DNA of 64,000 nucleotides from Caenispirillum salinarum_A (GCF_044803115.1 NZ_CP085224.1:2108001-2172000); one strand, 5' to 3'. Positions 51,500 through 60,872 are shown, counted from the stretch's first letter. Notes: a model not told the origin generated them from the letters alone. Program-made: numbers and translations.

Positions 51500-53044
51500 T
51501 TACCCATCGTCCGTCAACAGGCGGCGCAGGTCGGTTTTCAGCACCTTGCCGTAGTTGTTTTTCGGCAGTTCCGGCAGATATCGGTAATCCTTGGGACGCT
51601 TGAAACGGGCGATGGATGCCAGGCACAGGCTGTCCAGCGCCTCCGGCGTGGGCTCCATGTCGGGGCTGACGGCAGGGTCGGTCACCACGAAGGCCACCAC
51701 CTCCTCGCCCCAGTCGGCATGGGGGCGGCCGACCACCGAAACCTCGCGCACGCCGGGGTGGGTCAGCAGCACTTCCTCCACCTCGCGCGGATAGATGTTG
51801 GTGCCGCCCGAGATGATGACGTCCTTGCTGCGGTCCATGAGGGTCAGATAGCCGTCGGCATCCAGTGCTCCCACGTCGCCCGTGTATAGCCAACCGTCGC
51901 GGATGGTCTTTGCCGTGGCCTCATGGTTGCGCCAGTAGCCCAGCATGACCGCCGGCCCGCGCACCATCACTTCGCCGCTTTCACCGGGCGGCAGGGCGCG
52001 GCCGCCGGGGTCCCCCACCCGCACCTCCACCAGCGCCTGGCGCTGGCCGACCGATGCCAGCCGCGCCTCATGGCGGGGATTGGCGGCGTCGGCGTGCTGG
52101 GCCTTGTTCATGGCGGTGATGCACATGGGGCTTTCGCCCTGGCCGTAGATCTGGGCGATCTTGGGGCCCAGCACCTCCATGGCCGTCCTGGCATCGGCCA
52201 CATAGCGCGGCCCGCCGCCATAGACGATGGTTTTCAGGTTGCCCGTGTCGGCGCCCGCCAGGCCGGGGTGCGAAACCAGCCGCGACACCATGGTGGGCGC
52301 GGCGAAGAAGGACAGGTTGGGATGGCGGGGCAGCAGGGCCAGGATTTCCGCGGGATCGAAGCCGCCGCTTTCCGGGATCACCTGCCGCGCCGTCGCCGCC
52401 ACATGGGGCAAGATGTAGAAGCCCGACCCGTGGCTCATGGGGGCGGCGTGCAGCAGGCCGTCGTCGGGCGTCACCGCGTCCACGTCCAGGGCGTAGCAGG
52501 CGGTCATGGTCAAGAGGTTGCGATTGGACAGCATGGCGCCCTTGGGCTTGCCTGTGGTGCCGCTGGTGTAGAACAGCCACGCCAGGTCGTCCTGGTCGCG
52601 CTCGACCAGGGGCAGGGGCTCGGCGTCCAGCAGGCGGGCGTAATCGGCCGAGCCCACCTCCACCAGTCGCACCTGGCCGGTCTTGACCGAGGGAGCCTCC
52701 GCCACCGTCGCGGCCTTGTCGGGCGTGGCGAGGCAGACGCTCGCGCCGGCGTCGTCCAGCATGAAGTCGAACTCCATGGCGTGGAGCTTCGCGTTCATGG
52801 GGACGGCGACGAGGCCGGCATGCCAGATCGCGAATAAAACGTCGACATAATCTGGACAATTCGTCATCACCAGCGCCACCCGGTCGCCGGCGTGCAGCCC
52901 CAGCTCGTCGGCCAGTCCGCGCGCCAGCCGCGCCACCCGGTCGGCCAGTTGGCGATAGGTGGCGACCGTGGTCGTGCCGTGCTGCACGGCGACCCGGTCG
53001 CCGGCGCATCCGGCGGCGCGGACGAGAAGGCTGGCGACGTTCAT
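51500..53044 (-). CDS. AMP-forming acyl-CoA synthetase
   Basis: 514 residues of the ANL superfamily (class I adenylate-forming enzymes). The AMP-binding P-loop reads LFYTSGTTGKPKGAMLSN, the A5 region YGQGESPMCITAMN, the A7/A8 hinge WLYTGDVGALDADGYLTLMDRSKDVIISGG, and the catalytic Lys in NNYGKVLKTDLRR near the C-terminus. It activates a carboxylic acid to its CoA thioester through an acyl-AMP; chain length or aromatic preference cannot be read from the sequence. No beta-oxidation genes are adjacent. Confidence 0.93.
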   Translation of the reverse strand: MNVASLLVRAAGCAGDRVAVQHGTTTVATYRQLADRVARLARGLADELGLHAGDRVALVMTNCPDYVDVLFAIWHAGLVAVPMNAKLHAMEFDFMLDDAGASVCLATPDKAATVAEAPSVKTGQVRLVEVGSADYARLLDAEPLPLVERDQDDLAWLFYTSGTTGKPKGAMLSNRNLLTMTACYALDVDAVTPDDGLLHAAPMSHGSGFYILPHVAATARQVIPESGGFDPAEILALLPRHPNLSFFAAPTMVSRLVSHPGLAGADTGNLKTIVYGGGPRYVADARTAMEVLGPKIAQIYGQGESPMCITAMNKAQHADAANPRHEARLASVGQRQALVEVRVGDPGGRALPPGESGEVMVRGPAVMLGYWRNHEATAKTIRDGWLYTGDVGALDADGYLTLMDRSKDVIISGGTNIYPREVEEVLLTHPGVREVSVVGRPHADWGEEVVAFVVTDPAVSPDMEPTPEALDSLCLASIARFKRPKDYRYLPELPKNNYGKVLKTDLRRLLTDDG

Positions 53045-53106
53045 GGACGGTGATACTCCCTGGCATTCTTATTGGGGCACCAGGGTAGCGATGCGCGCGC
53101 CTGCCG

Positions 53107-54540
53107 TCACCCTCGGGGAAGCGTCACCGTCACGCGCAGGCCGGTGCCGCCCTGGCCATCGCCGAGCGTGATCGTGCCGCCGTGGGCGTGGACGATGGTG
53201 CGCGCCACCGACAGTCCGAGGCCCGTGCCGCCCGTCTCCCGCGAGCGCGAGCCTTCCAGGCGGTAGAAGGGCGCGAAGACCTTTTCGCGCTCGGCCGTGG
53301 GGATGCCGGGGCCGTCATCGTCCACCGTCACCACCGCCGCGCCGTCGGCGGTGCGCAGCGTCACGCGGCAGGCGTGGCCATAGGCCTCGGCGTTGTCCAT
53401 CAGGTTGGCGAAGACCCGCCGCAGGCCCGTCGACCGGCCCAGGATTTCAAGCGTCCCGGGCGCCTCGACGGCCGTGGCGGCGCGGCCCTCGGCGGCATCG
53501 CGCAGGAGGCCGGCCAGGTCCAGCGGTTCCACCGGCTCCGCCGCCGCGTCCTGACGCGCAAAGGACAGGGTGGCGGCGATCATGCGCTCCATGTCCTCCA
53601 GGTCGCGGAGCATCTTGGCGCGATCGCCCGATCCGTCGTCGTCCATCAGCTCGGCGCGCAGGCGCAGGCGGGTGATGGGCGTGCGCAGGTCGTGGGAGAT
53701 GGCGGCCAGCATGCGCGTGCGGTCCTCGACATAGCGTGTGAGGCGGCGCTGCATCTCGTTGAAGGCGGTGGCGGCGCCGCGCACCTCGCGCGGGCCGGAC
53801 TCGGGCAGGGGCTCGGCATGGGCGACGTCCACCCCCAGCCGCGCGGCATGGGCCTCCAGCACCCGCAGGGGACGCACGGCGCGCCGGACCCCCCACCAGG
53901 CGACGGCGGCGACGACGAGGACAAGGCCCGTCACCCACCCCAGGAAGGCCGGCCGCCACAGCCGCTCCGGCCGCTCCAGCAGGGCGAGGCCCGTCAGCCA
54001 CGCCCCGTCGGGCAGGCGGACCGAGGCGGCCAGATGGGTCAGGTCCTGACCCGGGCGGGAGGGGGTCATCATCATGTGGTGACGAGCGCCCGGACCCATT
54101 CCGCGATCATGCCCCGGTCCCCGCTCGGGCAGGGCGTCGCGGTTCAGGCGGCCGACGACGATGTCGGTGCCCCCCGGCAGGCGCTCGGCCAGAAGCTGCG
54201 CCAGCACGCGGGCGAGCGCACCGCCGCGTCGCGGCTCGGCGAGGGGTGTGTCGGTCAGACCCAGGTGGAAGCCCGGCCCGCCCATGGCGCGGACGATGGG
54301 CGCCCGCGCCTCGGCGGGGGCGGCGCCCACGGTTTCCACCGCCGCCGCCATGCGCGCCGCCGCCTGGCGCAGACCGGCGGCTTCCAGCGCCTGGTGCCGG
54401 TCGCGGGCATAGACGGCCAGCACCGCCAGGTGCGAGCAGATCAGCACCGCCGCCAGCACCAGCAGGAACCAGCCGGTGATGCTGTCGGGCAGCAGGGGCA
54501 GCCGCCGGCGGGGGGGCTTGGCGGAAGCGGTGGCGGTCAT
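53107..54540 (-). CDS. Sensor histidine kinase with His/Met-rich periplasmic loop
   Basis: 477 residues. Membrane helices at about 20-42 and 195-215 frame a periplasmic sensor domain that contains a striking His/Met-rich stretch near residues 145-160 (GHDRGMGPGARHHMMM), which could bind copper, zinc or another metal. A HAMP domain follows, then HisKA (ISHDLRTPITRLRLR) and HATPase_c (NLMDNAEAYG, DDDGPGIP, GTGLGLSVARTIV). The layout is EnvZ-like. Its ATG overlaps the stop of the upstream response regulator by four bases (ATGA), so the pair is translationally coupled. Confidence 0.94.
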   Translation of the reverse strand: MTATASAKPPRRRLPLLPDSITGWFLLVLAAVLICSHLAVLAVYARDRHQALEAAGLRQAAARMAAAVETVGAAPAEARAPIVRAMGGPGFHLGLTDTPLAEPRRGGALARVLAQLLAERLPGGTDIVVGRLNRDALPERGPGHDRGMGPGARHHMMMTPSRPGQDLTHLAASVRLPDGAWLTGLALLERPERLWRPAFLGWVTGLVLVVAAVAWWGVRRAVRPLRVLEAHAARLGVDVAHAEPLPESGPREVRGAATAFNEMQRRLTRYVEDRTRMLAAISHDLRTPITRLRLRAELMDDDGSGDRAKMLRDLEDMERMIAATLSFARQDAAAEPVEPLDLAGLLRDAAEGRAATAVEAPGTLEILGRSTGLRRVFANLMDNAEAYGHACRVTLRTADGAAVVTVDDDGPGIPTAEREKVFAPFYRLEGSRSRETGGTGLGLSVARTIVHAHGGTITLGDGQGGTGLRVTVTLPRG

Positions 54541-55277
54541 GGTCGGACGACCTCGGGCGTGAACAGGTAGCCGCCGCCGCGCACCGTCTTGATCAGGCTG
54601 GGATTTTTCGGGTCGGGCTCGATCTTGCGGCGCAGGCGGCTGACCTGGATGTCGACGCTGCGGTCGAACGGCATGGCCTGCCGCCCGCGCGCCAGGTCCA
54701 GAAGCTGATCGCGGCTGAGCACGCGGCGGGGGTGCTCCAGGAACGCCATGAGCATGTCGTACTCGCCGGCCGAAAGCTCCACCGCCGCGCCGTCGGGCCC
54801 GGTGCAGGCGCGGGTGGCGCGGTCGAGCGTGAAGCCGGCGAAGCGGTAGAGGGCGGGCGGCTCGACGTCGCCCTCTTCAGGCGGGTCGGCCGCCGCGTGA
54901 GGTTCCGCCCGGCGGAGGACGGCCTTGGCGCGGGCCACCAGCTCGCGCGGGTTGAAGGGCTTGGGCAGGTAATCGTCGGCGCCCATTTCCAGGCCCACGA
55001 TGCGGTCCACGTCCTCGCCCATGGCGGTCAGCATGATGATGGGCGTGCGGTCGCCTGCCGCCCGCAACGCGCGGCACAGCGACAGCCCGTCCTCGCCCGG
55101 CAGCATGAGGTCGAGCACCAAAAGGTCCGGTGCGGCCTCGGCCATGCGGGCGTGCATGGCGGGGCCGTCGGCGGCGGTGGAGACGGTGAAGCCGTGCTTC
55201 GACAGGAAGCGGTCCAGCAGGTCGCGGATCTCGGCGTCGTCATCGACCACAAGGAGATGCGGGGCGTCGGTGCTCAT
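54537..55277 (-). CDS. OmpR-family response regulator
   Basis: 246 residues. The receiver domain (HLLVVDDDAEIRDLLDRFL, LLVLDLMLPGEDGLS, MLTAMGE, GADDYLPKPFNPREL) has all active-site residues. The C-terminal winged helix (YDMLMAFLEHPRRVLSRDQLL, VDIQVSRLRRKIEPDPKNP, TVRGGGYLF) is OmpR/PhoB type. Partner of the overlapping kinase downstream. The target genes are not shown; nnrS lies 78 bases upstream on the same strand, but no common promoter was found. Confidence 0.95.
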   Translation of the reverse strand: MSTDAPHLLVVDDDAEIRDLLDRFLSKHGFTVSTAADGPAMHARMAEAAPDLLVLDLMLPGEDGLSLCRALRAAGDRTPIIMLTAMGEDVDRIVGLEMGADDYLPKPFNPRELVARAKAVLRRAEPHAAADPPEEGDVEPPALYRFAGFTLDRATRACTGPDGAAVELSAGEYDMLMAFLEHPRRVLSRDQLLDLARGRQAMPFDRSVDIQVSRLRRKIEPDPKNPSLIKTVRGGGYLFTPEVVRP

Positions 55278-55355
55278 GCCGCCATTGTAGGCCCGAGCAC
55301 CCCGCCCCGCGAGCCGGAAAACGCTTCCGTTACCCTGTGTTACAGAGCGTTGTTG

Positions 55356-56597
55356 TCACCCCGGCTTGCCGTCGGCGCGCGGCCGCAGGAACAGCGGCAC
55401 ATAGACGATGAGGTAGCAGATGAAGGCCAGCGCCCACAGCCACCCCGCCGCGACAACCAGCGAGGTATACCCCTCCGGCTTGATGAGCGGCCCGAAGACG
55501 CGCACCAGGGCGGCCATGTTCACCAGCACATAGGCGGCGATGGTCAGCGGCGCGGCGACGATGGGCCGGCCGGCGTGGCCCAGCGCCGCGCGCGTCATGA
55601 CGGCCAGCGTCAGCGTGCCGACGGCGCCGGCGGTCATGGCGTGCCAGGCGGTAGTGTAGGGCACCCAGTCGGCCAGCAGCGAGGCGGCCTCCAGCAGAAA
55701 GGCGAAGCCGATCCAGCCATAACCCACGTGCAGGATGAAGAGAATGGGCTCGCTCAGGGTGGAAAAGCCGCTCCAGCGCCCCAGCCGCCACAGCACGGAC
55801 ACGCCGGCAAGCAGGGCGACCAGGCCGACCATCCAGTCCCAGGCGCCCAGCGCGTGGAGGATCATCACCAGGAACGCGAGCAGGATGGAGACGCGCTCCA
55901 GCCCCGTGTCCACACGCACCGAGTCGGTGCGGCCGCGCGCCTTCAGCCAGTTGCGCGTGAACGACGGGACGATGCGGCCGCCCACGATGATCATCATGAT
56001 CGCCGCCACGTCCACGGCCAGCCGCCGGGCATAGGTGCCCGAGGGCTCCAGGCCCATGAAGGCAACGTGGTCGAGCAGGCTGCACAGCCACCACACGCTC
56101 AGCAGCAGCAGGAAGACGTGGTTGCGCCGGTTGCGCACCGGCAGCAGCGCGGTTGCTAGGACGGCGATCAGCGTGGGCAGGAAGGCCAGGTCCAGCGCCG
56201 CCGTCAACCAGGCCGGAATGATCCCGGCCAGCCACATGCCGACGCGCCCCGCCAGCCACAGCGTCGCCAGAAGAACGATGGTCCAGCTTTTCGCAGCGGC
56301 GGTGCCGGTCCAGTTGGGCACGGCGGTCAGCAGGAAGCCGGCGGCGGCGGCGACGGTGTAGCCGAACAGCATCTCGTGGGCGTGCCACCCCACGGGATCG
56401 GCCGCCGCGCCGAGCGCCCCGCCGGCGGGCGCGGACAGCCAGAGCGTCCACAGCGCCATGGCGAAGGCGCCCTGAAGGCCGGCCAGCAGGAAGAAAGCGC
56501 GAAAGCCCGAGCGGAACAGGATCAACGGCGGACGGTCGAAGGCCCCGGCGCGGCGGCGGGCGTCGTCGGCGTCGGGGGCGGCGGCGGAGTCTGTCAT
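55356..56597 (-). CDS. nnrS: NnrS family haem-copper membrane protein
   Basis: 413 residues with about 12 membrane helices. NnrS is a haem- and copper-containing membrane protein that protects against nitric oxide-derived stress and is often part of the NnrR regulon. Family marks: FRSGFRAFFLLAGLQGAFAM, WHAHEMLFGYTVAAAAGFLLTAVPNWTG and IVGGRIVPSFTRNWL. The ATG at 56597 has no Shine-Dalgarno, and the FNR/NnrR box ends only about 12 bases upstream. A start of transcription controlled by that box would therefore fall inside this reading frame. Expression may come from elsewhere or the box may serve nnrU. Confidence 0.92.
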   Translation of the reverse strand: MTDSAAAPDADDARRRAGAFDRPPLILFRSGFRAFFLLAGLQGAFAMALWTLWLSAPAGGALGAAADPVGWHAHEMLFGYTVAAAAGFLLTAVPNWTGTAAAKSWTIVLLATLWLAGRVGMWLAGIIPAWLTAALDLAFLPTLIAVLATALLPVRNRRNHVFLLLLSVWWLCSLLDHVAFMGLEPSGTYARRLAVDVAAIMMIIVGGRIVPSFTRNWLKARGRTDSVRVDTGLERVSILLAFLVMILHALGAWDWMVGLVALLAGVSVLWRLGRWSGFSTLSEPILFILHVGYGWIGFAFLLEAASLLADWVPYTTAWHAMTAGAVGTLTLAVMTRAALGHAGRPIVAAPLTIAAYVLVNMAALVRVFGPLIKPEGYTSLVVAAGWLWALAFICYLIVYVPLFLRPRADGKPG

Positions 56598-56608
56598 GGC
56601 GTGTGGTC

Positions 56609-56622
56609 TTGATCCCAATCAA
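56609..56622. promoter_or_regulatory. Perfect FNR/NnrR-type box between nnrS and nnrU
   Basis: TTGATCCCAATCAA at 56609-56622 is an exact TTGAT-N4-ATCAA palindrome, the recognition sequence of FNR, FnrL, Dnr and NnrR regulators. A -10-like TAGGAT at 56645-56650 lies so that the box centre would be near -41.5 for a start at about 56657, as in class II activation of nnrU. Confidence 0.85.
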
Positions 56623-56690
56623 AGGAAGGCCGGCTGGCCGGGTTTAGGATAGGCTGCATCGACTGAACCTCCTACGACTTGACGTTTGTC

Positions 56691-57380
56691 ATGACCGAAC
56701 TGTTCCTCGCCGTCGCCGTCTTCCTGCTGACCCACAGCCTGCCCGCCGCGCGGCCCCTGCGGGCGCGCATCGTCGCCAGCATGGGGCGCGGGCCCTATCT
56801 GGCCGGTTATTCCGTCCTGAGCCTGGCGGTCCTCGCCTGGGTGGCCGTGGCCTACGTCCGCGCGCCCTATGTGCCCGTCTGGGACTACCAGGGCTGGGCG
56901 GCCTGGGTGCCGCTGGTCACCATGCCCGTCGCCTGCATCCTGGGCGTCGGCGCGCTGGTGGTGGCGAATCCGCTGTCCGTCGGCGTGCGGCGGCGGGGCT
57001 TCGACCCCGATCGTCCGGGCCTGCTGGCAATCACCCGCCATCCGCTGATCTGGGCCTTCATCCTGTGGGCCGGCGGCCACTTCGTCGCCAACGAGGACCT
57101 CGCCTCGGCGGTGCTGTTCGGGCTTCTGCTGGTCCTGAGCCTGGCCGGCCCTTACGGCATCGATGCCAAGGCCCGCAAGGAGTTCGGCGCGGCGGAATGG
57201 CGGCGCCTGAGCGCGCGCACCTCCAACTGGCCCTTCGCGGCGGTCGTCTCGGGGCGTGCCCGCCTGCGGGATGCGTGGCCGGGCTGGCTGCCGCTGGTGG
57301 GCGGGCTGGTGGTCTATGCCGCCCTTCTGCACCTGCACGGCCCGGTGATCGGCGTGCAGCCCTGGGTGGGTGTGCTCTAG
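56691..57380 (+). CDS. nnrU: NnrU family membrane protein
   Basis: 229 residues with about six membrane helices. NnrU genes occur with nitrite and nitric oxide reductase clusters and encode an integral membrane protein of uncertain role. Matching segments: FLLTHSLPAARPLRARIVASMG, YLAGYSVLSLAVLAWVAVAY, NPLSVGVRRRGFDPDRPGLLAITRHPLIWAFILWAGGH and DAKARKEFGAAEWRRL. ATG at 56691 without a clear Shine-Dalgarno; a TTG 12 bases upstream is possible. Its stop overlaps the end of the convergent nuclease-family gene by four bases. No nitric oxide reductase is in the window. Confidence 0.9.
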   Translation: MTELFLAVAVFLLTHSLPAARPLRARIVASMGRGPYLAGYSVLSLAVLAWVAVAYVRAPYVPVWDYQGWAAWVPLVTMPVACILGVGALVVANPLSVGVRRRGFDPDRPGLLAITRHPLIWAFILWAGGHFVANEDLASAVLFGLLLVLSLAGPYGIDAKARKEFGAAEWRRLSARTSNWPFAAVVSGRARLRDAWPGWLPLVGGLVVYAALLHLHGPVIGVQPWVGVL

Positions 57381-58126
57381 CCGAAGACGGCCAGCACCCC
57401 GGCATGGTCGCTGGGATAGAGGCCCGTCGCCGGGTCGGCCGCGTCCAGAACCCGCGCCACCCTTACCGCGCGCCACGGCCCGGCCAGCAGGAACAGATGG
57501 TCGAGGCTGTCCGCCCGGCCGCGCCCGTCAGCCGGAAGCAGCGTCGGCGGCGAAAAGTCCGCGCCGCCGGCCCGGCATCCCGAAAGTTCCGCGATCACGG
57601 GGGACTCCGGCCCTGCGTTGAAGTCGCCGCCCAGGACAACGGGCCGGTCGCGGATGCCGGCCAGCGCCGCCAGCACGGCATCGCGCTGGGCCCGCCGCAG
57701 GCCGGGAGAGTCGTCGAGGTGAGTCAGGTGCGTGGTCGCGGCCACCATCGGCGCGCCGTCGGCGTCCGTGGTGTGCGCGATCAGGGCCTGGCGGTCGCCG
57801 TCGCGCGGGTCGGCGGGAAGCTCCACGACCCGATGCCCGGTGATCGGCCGCCGCGACAGGACGGCGAGGCCCGAGGTTGTGTCCAGCCGCCGCCCCTCCA
57901 CCATGCGCGCCTTCCGCCGGCCGGTGTGGCGGACGCGATGGGGCAGGGCGCAGGCCTCGGCCAGACGGGCGGCGGTATCCACGGTGCCGTCGGCGGCGGC
58001 GAGCGCCTCCTGCAGCAGCACCACGTCGGGCCGCAGCGCCGCCAGCTCCGCCGCCATGAGACGCAGGCGGGTGCGATAGGCGCCATCGCCCTTCCAGGTA
58101 TTCAGCGTGACGACGGTGCAGGACAC
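57377..58126 (-). CDS. Endonuclease/exonuclease/phosphatase (EEP) family protein
   Basis: About 249 residues. The EEP core is intact: VVTLNTWKGDG, DVVLLQEALAA with the metal-binding Glu, TTHLTHLDDSP, VVLGGDFNAGPESPV and YPSDHAGVLAVFG with the catalytic Asp-His. The family includes DNA repair nucleases, phospholipases and inositol phosphatases; this short form without a signal peptide could act on nucleic acid or phospholipid. The start is uncertain: GTG at 58126 gives a good N-terminus, TTG at 58144 is the alternative. Confidence 0.85.
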   Translation of the reverse strand: MSCTVVTLNTWKGDGAYRTRLRLMAAELAALRPDVVLLQEALAAADGTVDTAARLAEACALPHRVRHTGRRKARMVEGRRLDTTSGLAVLSRRPITGHRVVELPADPRDGDRQALIAHTTDADGAPMVAATTHLTHLDDSPGLRRAQRDAVLAALAGIRDRPVVLGGDFNAGPESPVIAELSGCRAGGADFSPPTLLPADGRGRADSLDHLFLLAGPWRAVRVARVLDAADPATGLYPSDHAGVLAVFG

Positions 58127-58338
58127 GACCGGAAATTCCCGCAAAAGGAGTGGCCTTTACTCTGGCCCGTCTACATTGTGCGGTAAAGACGGATGACTCA
58201 CGGCGGTTGTCTATGAGGAATGGCGGTATCTTCGCTGTTGTTTCAACGCCAGGTCACGGTTCTGTCATCACTGCCGGATACACTGTCGGAGAACCAACAG
58301 GCACGGACCCGACAGAGGTCCAGCCGCGCGGAGGAATC

Positions 58339-58959
58339 ATGTCGTCGCACCAGCACCAAACCCATCCAACGGTCGCCGCGCCGCCCGATGCGTGCGTCGT
58401 GCCGCCCTCGGCTTCCGGCGACCGGCAGGGGCGGGTGGACCGTCTTCTGGCCGATCCCCGTGTGCAGCGGGAAGTGCGTGGCGTGGTGGGGCGCGTGCAG
58501 GGGGTGCTGGCCGGGCGCGCGGTGGTCGAGCCGGTGTGCGGCGACGGCTGGTGGACGGCGCATCTGGCGCAGGCGGCGCAGGCCGTCACGGCGCTGACCG
58601 ACGATCCCGCCGCCCTGCGCCGTGCCGCCGCCCGCCGCCTTCCCCCCAACCGGGTGCGGCTGGTGCAGGCCGCGCCGGAGGACCTGCCGCGGTTGGGCGG
58701 GGCCTTCGACGGCGGCTTTGGGGCCTTTCTCTGCGCCGGTCCGAGCGCCTTCTGCCGCACGGACGTCCTGACGCTGCTGCACCGGCGGCTTGGTCCGGGT
58801 GCGGCGGTGGTGCTGGTGGATGCCCGCGAGCCCGAGGCCGGCTCCGCCGCCATGGCCGAAGACGACCTGCGCGCTCGGGTGCGCGAGACGGCTCCCGATG
58901 CCCGTGCGCTGAAGGTGGACGTGGGCGAGCGGCTGTGGTGCCTCAGCTATACGCTCTGA
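58339..58959 (+). CDS. Class I SAM-dependent methyltransferase-like protein
   Basis: 206 residues. After a disordered, His/Pro-rich start it shows a Rossmann methyltransferase core: motif I VVEPVCGDGWWTAHLA, then VTALTDDPAALRRAAARRL where motif II is expected, FDGGFGAFLCAGPSAF for motif IV, and LGPGAAVVLVDAREPE. Motif I replaces the usual second Gly (DxGxGxG) by CGDGWW, so binding of SAM is likely but unproven. Substrate unknown. GGAGGAATC precedes the ATG at 58339. It lies upstream of an ABC exporter gene on the same strand, about 90 bases apart. Confidence 0.75.
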   Translation: MSSHQHQTHPTVAAPPDACVVPPSASGDRQGRVDRLLADPRVQREVRGVVGRVQGVLAGRAVVEPVCGDGWWTAHLAQAAQAVTALTDDPAALRRAAARRLPPNRVRLVQAAPEDLPRLGGAFDGGFGAFLCAGPSAFCRTDVLTLLHRRLGPGAAVVLVDAREPEAGSAAMAEDDLRARVRETAPDARALKVDVGERLWCLSYTL

Positions 58960-59048
58960 CGCCGGCAGGGGCGGGGCGGGGCGCGCCGGCATTTACGGGC
59001 GGGCGGCGAGGCGGTAGAAACACGCTTTGTCGCAAGCCGTGAAAGCCG

Positions 59049-60857
59049 TTGTCCTTGTCTCGCAAGCACTCCACCCGCGCATTGTTCGGCCGCCTCCTGC
59101 GCGAGGCGGTGCGCCCGTATGCGGCGCGCATCGGGCTTGCCGTCGTCGCCATGGCGGTGGCGGCCGCCGCGCAGGGCATGACGGCCTGGCTGATGGAGCC
59201 GGTGGTGGACCAGGTGTTCTCGCAGAAGGACAGGTCCATGCTGTGGCCCGTGGCGATCGCCGTGCTGGCGACATTCGCCGTCAAGGGCATCGCCGAGTAC
59301 AGCCAGTCGGGCCTGATGAGCCATGTCGGCCTGCGCGCCATCGCCGACTTGCAGAACCGGCTTTATGCGCACCTGACCAGCCAGGACGTCGCCTTCTTCC
59401 AGGCGCACAAGACCGGATCCTTGGTGTCGCGCTTCCTGGTGGACGTGAACCTGCTGCGCGCCGCCGTCTCCAACGGGATCACCGGGATCGGCAAGGATGC
59501 CCTGACGGCCGCCGCGCTGATCGGCGTGATGTTCTATCAGGACTGGGTGCTGGCGACGGCGGCCTTCCTGGTGTTTCCCATCGCCATCTATCCGGTCGCC
59601 CGCCTGGGCAAGCGCATGCGCAAGGTGTCGGTCAACACGCAGGAGCAGATGGGCGCCTTCAACACCCTGCTTGAGCAGTCCTTCGCCGGCATCCGCATGG
59701 TCAAGGCCTACCGCATGGAAAGGGTGGAGCAGGGCCGCGTCGCCGAACTGACGGAAACCGTCTACCGCCTGACGCAGAAGGGTGCGCTGACCCGCGCCGC
59801 CTCCAGCCCGATCATGGAGATGATGGGCGGCCTGGCGGTGACGGTGGTGATCGTCTACGGCGGCTTGCGGGTGATCGAGGGCGTGACCACCACCGGCGCG
59901 TTCTTCTCTTTCATCACCGCCTTGATGATGGCCTACAGGCCGCTGAAATCGCTGGCGAACCTGAACACGGTGATCCAGGAGGGCATGGGCGCCGCCGAGC
60001 GCCTGTTCGACGTGCTGGACACGCGGCCCGCCATCACCGACGCCCCCGACGCGAAGCCGCTTGACCTGTCCGGCGGCCATGTGCGGCTGGAGGGCGTGAC
60101 CTTCCGCTATGACGCCGCCGAGACAGGCGACCGCCCGGCGCTGCACGGCCTCGACCTTGACGTTCCGGCGGGGCGGACGGTGGCGCTGGTGGGGCCGTCG
60201 GGCTCCGGCAAGTCCACGGTCATGAACATGATCCCGCGCTTCTACGACGCCACCGAGGGGCGGGTGACGGTCGACGGCCAGGACGTGCGCGCGGTAACGC
60301 TGGACAGCTTGCGCGACGCCGTGGCGCTGGTCAGCCAGGAGGTGGTGCTGTTCGACGACACGGTGGCCGCCAACATCGCCTTCGGCAAGCCGGGCGCCAG
60401 CCGCGAGGAGATCGAGACCGCCGCCCGCAACGCCGCCGCGCACGAGTTCATCACGGCCCTTCCCGCGGGCTACGACACCATCGTCGGCGAGCGCGGCCTG
60501 AAACTGTCCGGCGGGCAGCGCCAGCGCCTGTCCATCGCGCGCGCCATGCTGAAGAACGCACCCATCCTGCTGCTGGACGAAGCCACCAGCGCGCTCGACA
60601 CCGAAAGCGAGCGGCAGGTGCAGGGGGCGCTGGAAGACCTGATGCGCGGGCGCACCACGCTGGTCATCGCGCACCGGCTTTCGACCGTGACCAACGCCGA
60701 CCTGATTCACGTCATCGACTCGGGCCGGCTGGTGGAAAGCGGCACGCACGAGGACCTGCTGCGCAAGGGCGGCGCCTACGCGCGGCTCTACCAGCTTCAG
60801 TTCGCCGCCGAACAGGCCCCGGGCCACGGCGGCGAGGATATCGCGCTCGCGCCCTGA
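59049..60857 (+). CDS. MsbA-type ABC exporter (fused membrane and ATPase domains)
   Basis: 602 residues, a half-transporter. Six membrane helices occupy about 20-320 (IGLAVVAMAVAAAAQGMTAWLM and later GGLAVTVVIVYGGLRVIEG). The ATPase follows with Walker A LVGPSGSGKSTVMNM, Q-loop VSQEVVLFDDT, signature LSGGQRQRLSIARA, Walker B ILLLDEATSALD and the H-loop IAHRL. Closest in layout to lipid A flippase MsbA and related multidrug exporters; the substrate is inferred. The start appears to be TTG at 59049 with little Shine-Dalgarno support, so the true start may differ. Confidence 0.92.
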   Translation: MSLSRKHSTRALFGRLLREAVRPYAARIGLAVVAMAVAAAAQGMTAWLMEPVVDQVFSQKDRSMLWPVAIAVLATFAVKGIAEYSQSGLMSHVGLRAIADLQNRLYAHLTSQDVAFFQAHKTGSLVSRFLVDVNLLRAAVSNGITGIGKDALTAAALIGVMFYQDWVLATAAFLVFPIAIYPVARLGKRMRKVSVNTQEQMGAFNTLLEQSFAGIRMVKAYRMERVEQGRVAELTETVYRLTQKGALTRAASSPIMEMMGGLAVTVVIVYGGLRVIEGVTTTGAFFSFITALMMAYRPLKSLANLNTVIQEGMGAAERLFDVLDTRPAITDAPDAKPLDLSGGHVRLEGVTFRYDAAETGDRPALHGLDLDVPAGRTVALVGPSGSGKSTVMNMIPRFYDATEGRVTVDGQDVRAVTLDSLRDAVALVSQEVVLFDDTVAANIAFGKPGASREEIETAARNAAAHEFITALPAGYDTIVGERGLKLSGGQRQRLSIARAMLKNAPILLLDEATSALDTESERQVQGALEDLMRGRTTLVIAHRLSTVTNADLIHVIDSGRLVESGTHEDLLRKGGAYARLYQLQFAAEQAPGHGGEDIALAP

Positions 60858-60872
60858 GTTGGTCTTTGGTAT

